Of a stretch of DNA of 43,677 nt, positions 31,011 through 40,255 are shown in pieces. Origin of the DNA: Caballeronia glathei (GTDB lineage: Bacteria; Pseudomonadota; Gammaproteobacteria; Burkholderiales; Burkholderiaceae); assembly GCF_000698595.1 (NCBI RefSeq), contig NZ_JFHC01000068.1, forward strand, positions 1 through 43,677, in the 5' to 3' direction. Within the stretch, counting starts at the first letter, position 1. The number at the start of each line of letters is the position of its first letter. Under the pieces are notes generated by a model. The model saw only the letters and a list, made by a program, of their open reading frames with translations, had not been told where the DNA came from and ran no database searches. The translations under genes and the position numbers were made by a program.

Positions 31011-32699
31011 GTGGACCAATCTTCCCGTTTTCGCGATGTCGAGATCCGCGCGCCGCGCGGCACCACGCTCAATGCCAAAAGCTGGCTGACCGAAGCGCCG
31101 CTGCGCATGCTGATGAACAATCTCGACCCCGAAGTTGCCGAGAATCCGAAGGAACTGGTGGTGTACGGCGGCGTCGGCCGGGCGGCGCGCGACTGGGCGT
31201 GCTACGACAAGATCGTCGAGACGCTCAAGCGCCTCGAAGCCGACGAGACGCTGCTCGTGCAGTCGGGCAAGCCCGTCGGCGTGTTCAGGACGCACGAGAA
31301 CGCGCCGCGCGTGCTGATCGCGAACTCGAACCTCGTGCCGCACTGGGCGAGCTGGGAGCACTTTAACGAACTCGACGCGAAGGGCCTCGCGATGTACGGC
31401 CAGATGACGGCCGGCAGCTGGATCTACATCGGCAGCCAGGGGATCGTGCAGGGCACGTACGAAACGTTCGTCGAAGCGGGGCGGCAGCACTACGGCGGCG
31501 ACCTCAAGGGCCGCTGGGTGCTGACCGCGGGCCTCGGCGGCATGGGCGGCGCGCAGCCGCTCGCGGCGACCCTCGCGGGCGCGTGCTCGCTCAATGTCGA
31601 ATGCCAGCAGAGCCGCATCGACTTTCGCCTGAAGACGCGCTACGTCGACGAACAGGCCGCCGACCTCGACGACGCCCTCGCGCGCATCGAGCGCTACACG
31701 TCCGAAGGCCGCGCCGTGTCGATCGCGCTGTGCGCCAACGCCGCCGACGTCCTGCCTGAACTGGTGCGCCGCGGCGTGCGCCCGGACATGGTCACCGACC
31801 AGACGAGCGCGCACGATCCGCTCAACGGCTATCTGCCGAAGGACTGGACGTGGGCGCAGTACCGCGACCGCGCGCAGAGCGACCCGGCGGGCACCGTGAA
31901 GGCCGCGAAGCAGTCGATGGCCGTGCACGTGCGGGCGATGCTCGCGTTCCAGCAGGCGGGCGTCCCGACCTTCGACTACGGCAACAACATCCGCCAGATG
32001 GCGAAGGAAGAGGGCGTGCAGAACGCGTTCGACTTCCCCGGTTTCGTGCCCGCGTACATCCGGCCGCTCTTTTGCCGCGGCGTCGGGCCGTTCCGCTGGG
32101 CGGCGCTTTCGGGCGATCCGCAAGACATCTACAAGACGGACGCGAAGGTCAAGGAACTGATCCCCGACGACGCCCATCTGCACCGCTGGCTCGACATGGC
32201 GCGCGAGCGCATCAGCTTCCAGGGCCTGCCCGCGCGGATATGCTGGGTCGGGCTCGGCCAGCGCGCGAAGCTCGGCCTCGCGTTCAACGAGATGGTGCGC
32301 TCGGGAGAATTGTCGGCGCCTGTCGTGATCGGCCGCGACCACCTCGATTCCGGCTCGGTCGCGAGCCCGAACCGCGAGACGGAGTCGATGCAGGACGGCT
32401 CTGACGCCGTCTCCGACTGGCCGCTTCTCAACGCGCTCCTGAACACCGCGAGCGGCGCGACGTGGGTGTCGATTCACCACGGCGGCGGCGTCGGCATGGG
32501 CTTCTCGCAGCATGCGGGCGTCGTGATCGTCTGCGACGGCACCGACGAGGCCGCCGCGCGCATCGCCCGCGTGCTGCACAACGATCCGGCCACGGGCGTG
32601 ATGCGCCACGCGGACGCCGGCTACGACATCGCGATCGAATGCGCGCGCGAGAAGGGGCTCGATCTGCCGATGATCGGCGGCGCGGCACCGAAGCGCTGA
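31011..32699 (+). CDS. hutU: Urocanate hydratase
   Basis: A 562-residue enzyme converting urocanate to 4-imidazolone-5-propionate with a tightly bound NAD+, step two of histidine degradation. Characteristic segments include LVVYGGVGRAAR (49-60), ANSNLVPHWASWEHFNELD, AGLGGMGGAQPLA, DQTSAHDPLNGYLP and ICWVGLGQRAKLGLAFNEMV. The GTG at 31011 follows AGGAG and matches the family length. An ATG at 30948 is 3 bp from the operator and lacks a site. hutI follows after 18 bp. The histidase hutH and regulator hutC are not adjacent. Confidence 0.97.
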   Translation: MDQSSRFRDVEIRAPRGTTLNAKSWLTEAPLRMLMNNLDPEVAENPKELVVYGGVGRAARDWACYDKIVETLKRLEADETLLVQSGKPVGVFRTHENAPRVLIANSNLVPHWASWEHFNELDAKGLAMYGQMTAGSWIYIGSQGIVQGTYETFVEAGRQHYGGDLKGRWVLTAGLGGMGGAQPLAATLAGACSLNVECQQSRIDFRLKTRYVDEQAADLDDALARIERYTSEGRAVSIALCANAADVLPELVRRGVRPDMVTDQTSAHDPLNGYLPKDWTWAQYRDRAQSDPAGTVKAAKQSMAVHVRAMLAFQQAGVPTFDYGNNIRQMAKEEGVQNAFDFPGFVPAYIRPLFCRGVGPFRWAALSGDPQDIYKTDAKVKELIPDDAHLHRWLDMARERISFQGLPARICWVGLGQRAKLGLAFNEMVRSGELSAPVVIGRDHLDSGSVASPNRETESMQDGSDAVSDWPLLNALLNTASGATWVSIHHGGGVGMGFSQHAGVVIVCDGTDEAAARIARVLHNDPATGVMRHADAGYDIAIECAREKGLDLPMIGGAAPKR

Positions 32700-32717
32700 A
32701 CCACGGGCGAACCGCCG

Positions 32718-33923
32718 ATGAAACGACTCTGGCAGAACTGTCACGCCGCCACGATGAAGGGCGGCCGGTATTCGATCGTCGAGGACGCGGCGATCGTGAC
32801 CGAAGGCGGGCGCATCGCGTGGATCGGGCCGCGCGGCGAGATGCCGCCGCAAGGCGCGCACGAAACGACGGATCTCGAAGGCGCCTGGGTCACGCCCGGC
32901 TTCATCGATTGCCACACGCATCTCGTGTTCGGCGGCGATCGCAGCGGCGAATTCGAGCAGCGCCTCGAAGGCGTGAGCTACGCCGAGATCGCGGCGGGCG
33001 GCGGCGGGATCGCGAGCACGGTGCGCGCGACGCGCGAAGCGAGCGAGGACGCGCTCTTCGCGAGCGCAAAGGCACGCGCGCAGGGTTTGCTGCGCGAAGG
33101 CGTGACGACCCTCGAGGTGAAATCGGGCTACGGCCTCGACCTCGAGAACGAGCGCAAGATGCTGAAGGTGGCGCGGCGCCTTTCCGCACAGTTGCCGCTC
33201 ACCGTGCGCGCCACGTGCCTCGCGGCCCACGCGCTGCCGCCGGAGTTCGCGAACCGCGCGGACGACTACATCGATTACGTGTGCGCTCAGATGCTGCCGG
33301 CGCTTGGCCGGGAGGGCCTCGTCGATGCCGTCGATGCCTTCTGCGAGCATCTCGCGTTCTCGCCCGCGCAGGTCGAGCGCGTGTTCCAGGCGGCGCGCGA
33401 ACTCGGCCTGCCGGTGAAGCTGCACGCGGAGCAGTTGTCGTCGCTGCATGGATCGAGTCTGGCGGCGCGCTATGGAGCGCTCTCGGCGGATCATCTCGAA
33501 TACATGACCGACGACGACGCCGCCGCGATGGCGCAATCGGGCACGGTCGCCGTGCTGCTGCCAGGCGCGTTCTACATGTTGCGCGAGACGCAGTTGCCGC
33601 CGCTCGATGCGCTGCGCCGCCACGGCGTGCCGGTCGCGCTCGCGAGCGACCTGAACCCGGGCACGTCGCCCGCGCTCTCGGTGCGGCTGATGCTGAACAT
33701 GGGCTGCACGCTCTTTCGCATGACGCCGGAGGAGGCGCTCGCGGGTGTCACGATCCACGCGGCGCGCGCGCTCGGGCTCGACGAAACGCATGGATCGCTC
33801 GAGGCGGGCAAGGCGGCGGATTTCGTCGCGTGGCGGATCGGCCGGCCGGCCGAACTGGCCTACTGGCTCGGCGGCGCGCTGCCGAACCGGGTGGTGCGCA
33901 GCGGGGACGAAGTCCGCGTTTGA
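32718..33923 (+). CDS. hutI: Imidazolonepropionase
   Basis: A 401-residue amidohydrolase opening the imidazolone ring to N-formimino-L-glutamate, step three of histidine degradation. Metal ligands are visible: His66 and His68 in DCHTHLVFGG, His236 in KLHAEQL and Asp311 in ASDLNPGTSP. Length is normal. It follows hutU by 18 bp and is ended by a strong bidirectional terminator. The next enzyme (HutF or HutG route) is not in the window. Confidence 0.97.
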   Translation: MKRLWQNCHAATMKGGRYSIVEDAAIVTEGGRIAWIGPRGEMPPQGAHETTDLEGAWVTPGFIDCHTHLVFGGDRSGEFEQRLEGVSYAEIAAGGGGIASTVRATREASEDALFASAKARAQGLLREGVTTLEVKSGYGLDLENERKMLKVARRLSAQLPLTVRATCLAAHALPPEFANRADDYIDYVCAQMLPALGREGLVDAVDAFCEHLAFSPAQVERVFQAARELGLPVKLHAEQLSSLHGSSLAARYGALSADHLEYMTDDDAAAMAQSGTVAVLLPGAFYMLRETQLPPLDALRRHGVPVALASDLNPGTSPALSVRLMLNMGCTLFRMTPEEALAGVTIHAARALGLDETHGSLEAGKAADFVAWRIGRPAELAYWLGGALPNRVVRSGDEVRV

Positions 33924-33938
33924 AGCGGTTCAGGTTAA

Positions 33939-33982
33939 AAAAAGCCTCGTCCGGAGCCGAGTGGTTCCGGACGAGGCTTTTT
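33939..33982. terminator. Strong bidirectional terminator after hutI
   Basis: A 17-bp perfect stem (AAAAAGCCTCGTCCGGA with its complement) around a 10-nt loop, flanked by an A run and a T run, so it can end transcripts from both strands. It lies between convergent hutI and the GlsB-type gene. Confidence 0.95.
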
Positions 33983-34071
33983 GTTGCCGTCGCGTGACGG
34001 CAGTGGGACCGCAGTGGGACGGCAGTGTGACGGCGGGGCTGAGAACGCCCGGCGATCACGCCATCAGTCGA

Positions 34072-34326
34072 TCAGGCGCGCCGCTTCGTGAAGAGACCCC
34101 ACAGGACCAGCAGCACGATGGCGCCGATCACGGACGCGATCCACCCCACCGGCTGCCCCGGGTGATACCAGCCGAGCGCGCGGCCCACGTAGCCCGCGAT
34201 CAGCGAGCCGGCCATGCCGAGCACGATGGTCATGATCCAGCCCATCTTGTCGTCGCCCGGTTTGACCGCTCGCGCGATGAGCCCGACAACCAGTCCGACG
34301 ATCAAAGTCCCGATGAATGCAAGCAT
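34072..34326 (-). CDS. GlsB/YeaQ/YmgE-family membrane protein
   Basis: An 84-residue protein with three hydrophobic segments (MLAFIGTLIVGLVVGLIARA; TIVLGMAGSLIAGYVG; IASVIGAIVLLVLWGLF) and a basic KRR end. The pattern GxxxGxIAR...KPG matches the GlsB/YeaQ/YmgE stress-response family of inner-membrane proteins (transglycosylase-associated in older naming). AAAGGAG precedes the ATG at 34326; the frame open to 34386 is not needed. It is a single gene, convergent with hutI. Confidence 0.88.
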   Translation of the reverse strand: MLAFIGTLIVGLVVGLIARAVKPGDDKMGWIMTIVLGMAGSLIAGYVGRALGWYHPGQPVGWIASVIGAIVLLVLWGLFTKRRA

Positions 34327-34582
34327 GCGGTTGCTCCTTTCAGAGTTTGGCTGCCCGGGGGCGTCCCGGTAGATGCAAAGTAGCACGGCAGCCGGGGTTT
34401 GGGTATGGATGCGGATGCAGGGTCCGTGCCCGCAGCCGCCGCGCTTGCCGCCGCATCGTCCGGTCGGCCGATCCTTCGATGCCCGGACGATGCCGCGTGG
34501 ACGCGCAGGGTAGAATTCGCGGCTCGGATGCGCAACCGCTTTGCGCCTGACCGATGGCTTCCTGCACCGAATTCAACTAAAT

Positions 34583-35071
34583 ATGACCGATTCCGAACTC
34601 GACCCGTCCGCCGAAGCCGTCCACGAAGACCGCCTGTGGCGCGACGACGGCTGGACCGCACGTGTGATCAAGAACGAGGACGACGACGGCTGGGCCGTCG
34701 AGATGATCAAGGATGGCGAGGCGGAGCCCGCGCTCGTCGGCCCGTGGACGATGGGCCGCGACAAGAAGAACCCGAAGCCGCTCGACGCGGCGGCGTTCCG
34801 CACGCTCGTCAAGACGGCGTCGGAAGTGCTGCGCCGCCATGAGCAGCAGCGCCACGCCATGCTGCACAAGAACATCACGGTGAACGTGCGCGGCGAAGAC
34901 GTGACGGTCACGCTCGACATCGTTCCCGACGAGGACGATCCCTACGCCGATCTCAAGGCCTTCGATCCGTTCGGGGCGCAGCTCGCGCAGGCGCGCGTGT
35001 CGGCGGGGTTCAAGCTGAGCCACGCGAGCGCGCAGGCCTGGGTGGAAGGCGACTTCCAGCGGCCCGGCTAA
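34583..35071 (+). CDS. Conserved hypothetical cytosolic protein
   Basis: A 162-residue, strongly acidic, soluble protein. The first half has two beta-type stretches (WTARVIKNEDDDGWAVEMIK, EPALVGPWTMG) and then a helix with HEQQRHAML. The second half has paired strands (ITVNVRGEDVTVTLDIVPDEDD). No signal, membrane segment or catalytic motif is seen. The ATG at 34583 is the best start but has only a weak site. Its last 4 bp overlap the end of the convergent acyltransferase gene. Function unknown. Confidence 0.75.
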   Translation: MTDSELDPSAEAVHEDRLWRDDGWTARVIKNEDDDGWAVEMIKDGEAEPALVGPWTMGRDKKNPKPLDAAAFRTLVKTASEVLRRHEQQRHAMLHKNITVNVRGEDVTVTLDIVPDEDDPYADLKAFDPFGAQLAQARVSAGFKLSHASAQAWVEGDFQRPG

Positions 35072-35943
35072 TACACGGCCGGCACGCCTTCGGGACGATG
35101 CTTGAACCGCCGGTGCACCCAGTAGTACTGGTCCGGAAAGCGCAGCACCTGGGTTTCCAGGAACGCGTTCATGCGGCGGGCGTCGACGGTGTCGTCCTCC
35201 GAGGGGAAATCGGCGAGCGGCTCGAAAATCGTCATCTTGTAGCCCTGATAGTCGGGCAGCACTTCGGTGACGAACGGCACGACACGCGCCCCGCCGAGCC
35301 GCGCGAGCCGTGACACCGACGTCAGCGTGCAGGCCGGCACCCCGAAGAACGGCACGAACACCGAGTTTTCGACGCCGTGATCCATGTCGGCCGCGAGCAT
35401 CACCGATTTGCCCGCGCGCAGCAGCTTGAGCACCTTGCGGGCGCTGTCGGAGCGCTTGATCATGTCGGCGCCGAAACGGCCGCGCTGCGACCTCGCGAGT
35501 GCGCACATGCGCGCATCGGACATCGGCGTGTAGAGCGAGGCGATCGGCAGCTTCATCGAATAGAGCATGCAGCCCACCTCGATGGCGACGAAGTGAAAGC
35601 CCATGAAGATGGTGGGCGGCGCATTCGGGTCGTCGAGATCGATGCGGCTTTCGAGCTGCACCAGCTGTTCGATGTCGCGCGCCGAGCCGAACCACTGCAC
35701 GCCGCGCTCGACATAGCTGCGCACCACGTGGCGGAAATGGGCGCGGCCGAGTTGTTCGTACTCGCTTTCGGTGCGGCCGGGAAAGCACAGCCTCAGGTTC
35801 ACGAGGACGATTCGCCGGCGGCGGCTGGGAATGGCGTAGAGACACGCGCCGAGCAGGGCGCCGAAGCGCGCGACGAGGCCGTAAGGGAGAACGGCGAACA
35901 TGCGCAGCAGGGCCACGAGGAACGCAAAGCCGATTCTGTTCAA
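35068..35943 (-). CDS. lpxL: LpxL/HtrB-type lipid A acyltransferase
   Basis: A 291-residue inner-membrane acyltransferase of the lysophospholipid acyltransferase superfamily that adds a secondary acyl chain to lipid A or a similar lipid. An N-terminal hydrophobic stretch (about 5-38) is followed by the catalytic His117 with Glu122 (GFHFVAIE, the H-x4-D/E motif in its Glu form), and the VMLAADMDHG region fits the acceptor site. No metK or dapF neighbour, unlike the usual beta-proteobacterial lpxL locus, so a paralogue for a different acyl chain or lipid is possible. Confidence 0.85.
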   Translation of the reverse strand: MNRIGFAFLVALLRMFAVLPYGLVARFGALLGACLYAIPSRRRRIVLVNLRLCFPGRTESEYEQLGRAHFRHVVRSYVERGVQWFGSARDIEQLVQLESRIDLDDPNAPPTIFMGFHFVAIEVGCMLYSMKLPIASLYTPMSDARMCALARSQRGRFGADMIKRSDSARKVLKLLRAGKSVMLAADMDHGVENSVFVPFFGVPACTLTSVSRLARLGGARVVPFVTEVLPDYQGYKMTIFEPLADFPSEDDTVDARRMNAFLETQVLRFPDQYYWVHRRFKHRPEGVPAVY

Positions 35944-36248
35944 ATGAGTTCCTTGAGGTCAGGCGCGGCGGGGGCGCTCTGGAATCGCGGAAGTGCGAAG
36001 GTGCGGAAACGGGCTTCGTCGAATTGGCGCGGGCCAGACGGAGAAGGGCGAGGCGTGACGGATGACATGCGGCGGGATCAGAATGGCGCCGCGGAAGGCG
36101 ACATGATCTCACATTGCGCGGGAATGCCGGAGAAGATGGCTTGAAACGGGCCGTTTGAAGCGTTCCGGTCGCGCGCTTGCCCGAGCTTGCCGCGACCCGC
36201 GATAATCAGAACCGCGCCGCCCGACGCGGCCCGAACGGAGAATTCGCC
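35944..36248. other. Gene-free stretch upstream of the acyltransferase and YciI-like genes
   Basis: About 305 bp of ordinary high-GC sequence between divergent genes. I see no believable gene, clear promoter boxes, hairpin or repeat. Confidence 0.5.
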
Positions 36249-36545
36249 ATGCACTACCTGCTCATGTACGACCTTTGCTCCGACTACCTCGAACGCCGCG
36301 TCGCGTTCCGCGACGCCCATCTCACGCTCGCCTGGGAGGCGGTCGAGCGTGGCGAGATCGTGCTCGCCGGCGCGCTCGACGAGCCCGTCGACCGCGCGAT
36401 GCTGCTGTTTCACACCGATTCGCCCGCCGCGGCCGAATCGTTCGCGCGCAACGATCCGTATGTGATCAACGGGCTCGTCACGCACTGGGAAGTGCGCCGG
36501 TGGAACACCGTCGTCGGCGCGACGGCGGCCAATCCGGTGCGGTGA
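36249..36545 (+). CDS. YciI-like protein
   Basis: A 98-residue protein of the YCII/ferredoxin-like alpha-beta fold. MHYLLMYDL opens the first strand, followed by RRVAFRDAHLTLAWE, DRAMLLFHTDSPAAAESFARNDPYVINGLV and a closing WEVRRWNTVVG. The D/H pair (RDAHL) and FARNDPYV are typical of YciI. Enzymatic function of the family is mostly unproven. GGAG lies upstream of the ATG at 36249. Convergent with a LysR gene 6 bp away. Confidence 0.85.
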   Translation: MHYLLMYDLCSDYLERRVAFRDAHLTLAWEAVERGEIVLAGALDEPVDRAMLLFHTDSPAAAESFARNDPYVINGLVTHWEVRRWNTVVGATAANPVR

Positions 36546-36551
36546 GGCGGC

Positions 36552-37586
36552 TCAGCCCTCGTCGGCGGTCTGCGCCTCTTCGTTCTCGCCGCGCGCATCA
36601 GATGCACGCGACGCCCGGGGCGCACGCGGCGCGGCGCCGAGCGGGCGCCGCGCGGCGCCATACAGCTTCGTCAGCGCGTCTTCCATCTGCTGCGAGCGCT
36701 CGAACAGGTCTGCGAGCCAGTCGACGAACACGCTCACACGCGGCGTCGCCTGCCGGGTCTTGAGGAACGCCACTGATACCTTCATCGGCATCGACTTCCA
36801 CTGCGGCAGCACCTCGCGCAACTGGCCCGAGCGCAGATACGGCAGCGCGGCGATGCGCGGCGGCTGGATCAGGCCGAGCCCCTGCACGCCGCATGCGAGA
36901 TAGGCGTGCTCGTTCGTCACCTGCACGAAGCCGGGCATCTTCACGGTCACTGTCTTGCCGTTCACTTCGAAATCGAAGTCGACGGGCCGCCCCGTGCGGT
37001 CCGACACGCAATTGACGGCGACGTGGCCCGCGAGGTCGTCGAGGGTCGCGGGCGTGCCGTGCTCCTCCAGATACGCGGGGCTCGCGCACGTCACGTGCTC
37101 GAAGCTGCCGAGCCGCCGCGCGATCAGGCCCGAATCGGGCAATTCGCCCAACTGCACGCTGCAGTCCACCCCTTCGCCGACCAGATCGACGGCCCGGTTG
37201 CTGATGCCGATCGACAGGTCGATGTGCGGATAGCGTGCATGAAAGTCCGGCAGCGCCGGCACGACGACCGACGTCGCGACGGTGTCCGGCATCTCGACGC
37301 GCAGCCGTCCGCGCAGGCGGTCCTCGCCCGTGTGAAAGCCGGATTCCAGCTCGTCGATGTCGGCGAGAATCCGGGCGCAGCGCTCGTAGTAGGCGGCGCC
37401 GTCGACGGTCAGGTTCAGGCGCCGGGTGGTGCGGGCGAGCAACTGCACGCCGACGAGCGCTTCGAGTTGTTGAATGGTCGTGGAGACGCTTGCGCGCGGC
37501 AGGCCAAGCGACTCGGCGGCGCGCGAAAAACTGTTCGTATCGACGACACGCGTAAAGACGCGCATCGCATGGACGCGATCGATCAC
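36552..37586 (-). CDS. LysR-family regulator with basic C-terminal tail
   Basis: A 344-residue LysR regulator with the winged helix at about 3-62 (MRVFTRVVDTNSFSRAAESL; ASVSTTIQQLEALVG) and an effector domain to about 300. The last roughly 35 residues are low-complexity and Arg/Ala rich (GAAPRAPRASRASDARG), longer than usual. No divergent partner: the upstream neighbour is the end of the molybdoenzyme gene, about 190 bp away. The target gene cannot be named. Confidence 0.9.
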   Translation of the reverse strand: MIDRVHAMRVFTRVVDTNSFSRAAESLGLPRASVSTTIQQLEALVGVQLLARTTRRLNLTVDGAAYYERCARILADIDELESGFHTGEDRLRGRLRVEMPDTVATSVVVPALPDFHARYPHIDLSIGISNRAVDLVGEGVDCSVQLGELPDSGLIARRLGSFEHVTCASPAYLEEHGTPATLDDLAGHVAVNCVSDRTGRPVDFDFEVNGKTVTVKMPGFVQVTNEHAYLACGVQGLGLIQPPRIAALPYLRSGQLREVLPQWKSMPMKVSVAFLKTRQATPRVSVFVDWLADLFERSQQMEDALTKLYGAARRPLGAAPRAPRASRASDARGENEEAQTADEG

Positions 37587-37779
37587 GTGAGTTTCCTGTC
37601 CGGTGATGAATGAATACGGATGTGACGGGCCGCCGCCGTTCGCGAGGTGCGAGGCGTCGACGGTCGCCGGCGATGGTCACATCCTAAGCACCGGGACGCC
37701 TCGCGTGAATACACAAAAGTCGCAGATTATTGCCTAGTTCTGTCGTGGGTCGCGGCAGCCGCGCGGCCGCCGCGCGCTC

Positions 37780-40092
37780 TCACGCGGCGATCGCCACCAC
37801 CGAGGGCGTGAGCAGCACCGGAATCGACTTCGAGGTCGGCGTGCCGGCGCCGTCCGCCACCGACTCGAGCGGCACGAGCGGATTCGTCTCCGGATAGTAC
37901 GCGCCGAGGCAGCCGCGCGGGATGTCGTATTCGACGAGCAGGAACCCGTCCACGCGGCGCTTCACGCCGTCGTCCCACACGCTCGTGATGTCCACGCGCT
38001 CGCCCGCGGCGAAGCCGAGCATCGCGAGATCCTCCTTGTTCGCGAACAGCACGCGCCGCTGGCCGTACACGCCGCGATAGCGGTCATCCAGCCCGTAGAT
38101 CGTCGTGTTGTACTGGTCGTGGGAGCGCGTCGTCATGAGCGTCATCAGGCGCTCGCCGTGCCGGGCGCGGGCGCGGTGGATCGGCGTGTCGAGTGAAATC
38201 GGGTTGACGAGAAACTGCGCCTTGCCGCTTTCCGTCTTCCAGATCCGCTCGCGCGACGCGACGCCCAGATGGAAGCCGCCCGGGTGCCTGAGCCGCTCGT
38301 TGTAGTCCTCGAAGCCTTCGATCACCTGCGCGATGCCGTCGCGGATCAGCGCGTAGTCGTTCGCGTGCGCGAGCCAGTCCACCTTCTCGCTGCCGAGCGT
38401 CGCGTGCGCCATGCGCGCGACGATCGCGATCTCCGAGAGCAGGTTCGGCGACGCCGGCTTGTTCATGCCGTACGAGATGTGCACCATGCTCATCGAATCC
38501 TCGACGCTCACGCCCTGCGCGATGCCGTTCTGCAGGTCGATCTCGGTGCGCCCGAGCGTCGGCAGGATCAGCGCGTCGCGGCCGTGCACGAGGTGGCTGC
38601 GGTTGAGCTTCGTCGTGATGTGCACGGTCAGGTCGCACGAGCGCATCGCTTCCCAGGTGCGCGGCGTGTCGGGCGTCGCGATCGAGAAATTGCCACCCAG
38701 GCCGATGAACACCTTGACGCGGCCGTCGAGCATCGCCTGGATCGTGTTCACGACGTCGAGCCCGTGCTCGCGCGGCGGCTCGAAGCGATAGACCTCGCCG
38801 AGCCGGTCGAGAAACGCCTGCGACGGCTGCTCCTCGATGCCGACCGTGCGGTCGCCCTGCACGTTCGAATGCCCGCGCACCGGACAGAGCCCCGCGCCGC
38901 GCCGGCCGATATTGCCGCGCATCATCATCAGGTTCGACAGCAGCTGCACGGTCGGCACGGAGTTCTTGTGCTGCGTGAGGCCCATGCCCCAGGTGGCGAT
39001 CACGGCGCGGCCCTTCGCGTAGACATCGGCGAGTTGCAGCACGTCCGCGCGCGGCACGCCGGATTCCTCGACGATCGTCTCCCAGCTTTCCTCGCGCAGG
39101 TCGGCGGCGAACGCGTCGAACCCGACCGTGTGCCCGGCGATGAAGTCCACGTCCAGCACGCGCTCCAGGCCGGCGGCCGCGGCCGCGTCGTCCAGTTCGA
39201 TCACGCGCTTCGCGACGCCCTTCAGCAGCGCGAAATCCCCGCCGACCTTCGGGCGGATGAAGAGCGAACTGATCTGGGTGCTGCCCATCGTCAGCATTTC
39301 GACGGGATGCTGCGGGCTTGCGAAACGCTCCAGCCCGCGCTCCTTGAGCGGATTGATCGAGACGATCGTGGCGCCGCGCCTGGCGCACTCGCGCAGCTCG
39401 CCGAGCATACGCGGATGGTTGGTCGCGGGATTCTGGCCGAAGATGAGCAGGGTGTCGGCGTGCTCGAAGTCGTCGAGCGTGACGGTGCCCTTGCCGACGC
39501 CGACCGTATGCGGCAGGCCGCGGCTCGTCGCCTCGTGGCACATGTTCGAGCAGTCGGGGAAATTGTTCGTACCGTACATGCGCACGAAGAGCTGATACAG
39601 GAACGCGGCCTCGTTGCTCGCGCGGCCCGAGGTGTAGAAGGCGGCGCGGTCGGGGTCGCCGAGCGATTGCAGGTGGCGCGCGATCAGCCCGAACGCCTGG
39701 TCCCAGTCGATCGGCACGTAGCGGTCGCTGTTGGCGTCGTAGACGAGCGGATCGGTCAGCCGGCCGTGCTGCTCGAGCTCGAAATCGGACTGCGCCATCA
39801 GGTCGGAGACCTTGTGCTGCTCGAAGAACTCGGGCGTCACGCGCTTGCTGGTTGCCTCGGCGGCCACGGCCTTCACGCCGTTTTCGCAGAATTCGAACGT
39901 CGACGCGTGTTCGCGATCGGGCCACGCGCAGCCGGGGCAGTCGAAGCCGTCCGGCTGGTTCTGCGAGAGCAGCGTGCGATAGTTGCCGCCCGTCACCTTT
40001 TCCTTGATGAGGTTGATCGCGACATATTTGAGCGCGCCCCAGCCTGCGGCCGGATGCGTGTACGGTTCGATGCGTGCTTCTGGTTTCTTCAT
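37780..40092 (-). CDS. FdhF/YdeP-family molybdopterin oxidoreductase
   Basis: A 770-residue molybdopterin-guanine-dinucleotide enzyme of the formate-dehydrogenase-alpha-like YdeP group. The iron-sulfur set is Cys52, Cys55 and Cys69 (DCPGCAWP, FCENG), fewer than the four-Cys motif of classic FdhF. Cys185-His186 in NMCHEAT sits where the molybdenum ligand (Sec/Cys) and His lie. No Tat signal, so it is probably cytosolic. Electron-transfer subunits, fdhD and mob genes are absent, so partner and substrate are unknown. It is divergent from a MocR-type gene across 163 bp. Confidence 0.9.
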   Translation of the reverse strand: MKKPEARIEPYTHPAAGWGALKYVAINLIKEKVTGGNYRTLLSQNQPDGFDCPGCAWPDREHASTFEFCENGVKAVAAEATSKRVTPEFFEQHKVSDLMAQSDFELEQHGRLTDPLVYDANSDRYVPIDWDQAFGLIARHLQSLGDPDRAAFYTSGRASNEAAFLYQLFVRMYGTNNFPDCSNMCHEATSRGLPHTVGVGKGTVTLDDFEHADTLLIFGQNPATNHPRMLGELRECARRGATIVSINPLKERGLERFASPQHPVEMLTMGSTQISSLFIRPKVGGDFALLKGVAKRVIELDDAAAAAGLERVLDVDFIAGHTVGFDAFAADLREESWETIVEESGVPRADVLQLADVYAKGRAVIATWGMGLTQHKNSVPTVQLLSNLMMMRGNIGRRGAGLCPVRGHSNVQGDRTVGIEEQPSQAFLDRLGEVYRFEPPREHGLDVVNTIQAMLDGRVKVFIGLGGNFSIATPDTPRTWEAMRSCDLTVHITTKLNRSHLVHGRDALILPTLGRTEIDLQNGIAQGVSVEDSMSMVHISYGMNKPASPNLLSEIAIVARMAHATLGSEKVDWLAHANDYALIRDGIAQVIEGFEDYNERLRHPGGFHLGVASRERIWKTESGKAQFLVNPISLDTPIHRARARHGERLMTLMTTRSHDQYNTTIYGLDDRYRGVYGQRRVLFANKEDLAMLGFAAGERVDITSVWDDGVKRRVDGFLLVEYDIPRGCLGAYYPETNPLVPLESVADGAGTPTSKSIPVLLTPSVVAIAA

Positions 40093-40255
40093 GACCCTGA
40101 GTGCCGAGAACAGGCGATTGCGCCGATGGACTCAAGGCTACTGTGTTCCAAAACCGGCGCGGCACACAGAAAAGGCGAAAATCGAGGGATACAGTTGTTG
40201 ATATTTGTCATAGACTCCGGTCATTCCACTTGCGATACGTTGCGTCTTCCGCCTC

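Noticed and set aside
30954..33791. 945-codon minus-strand frame over hutU-hutI
   Set aside because: Antisense shadow of two clearly recognised enzymes with intact active sites; its product is Arg/His rich and patternless.
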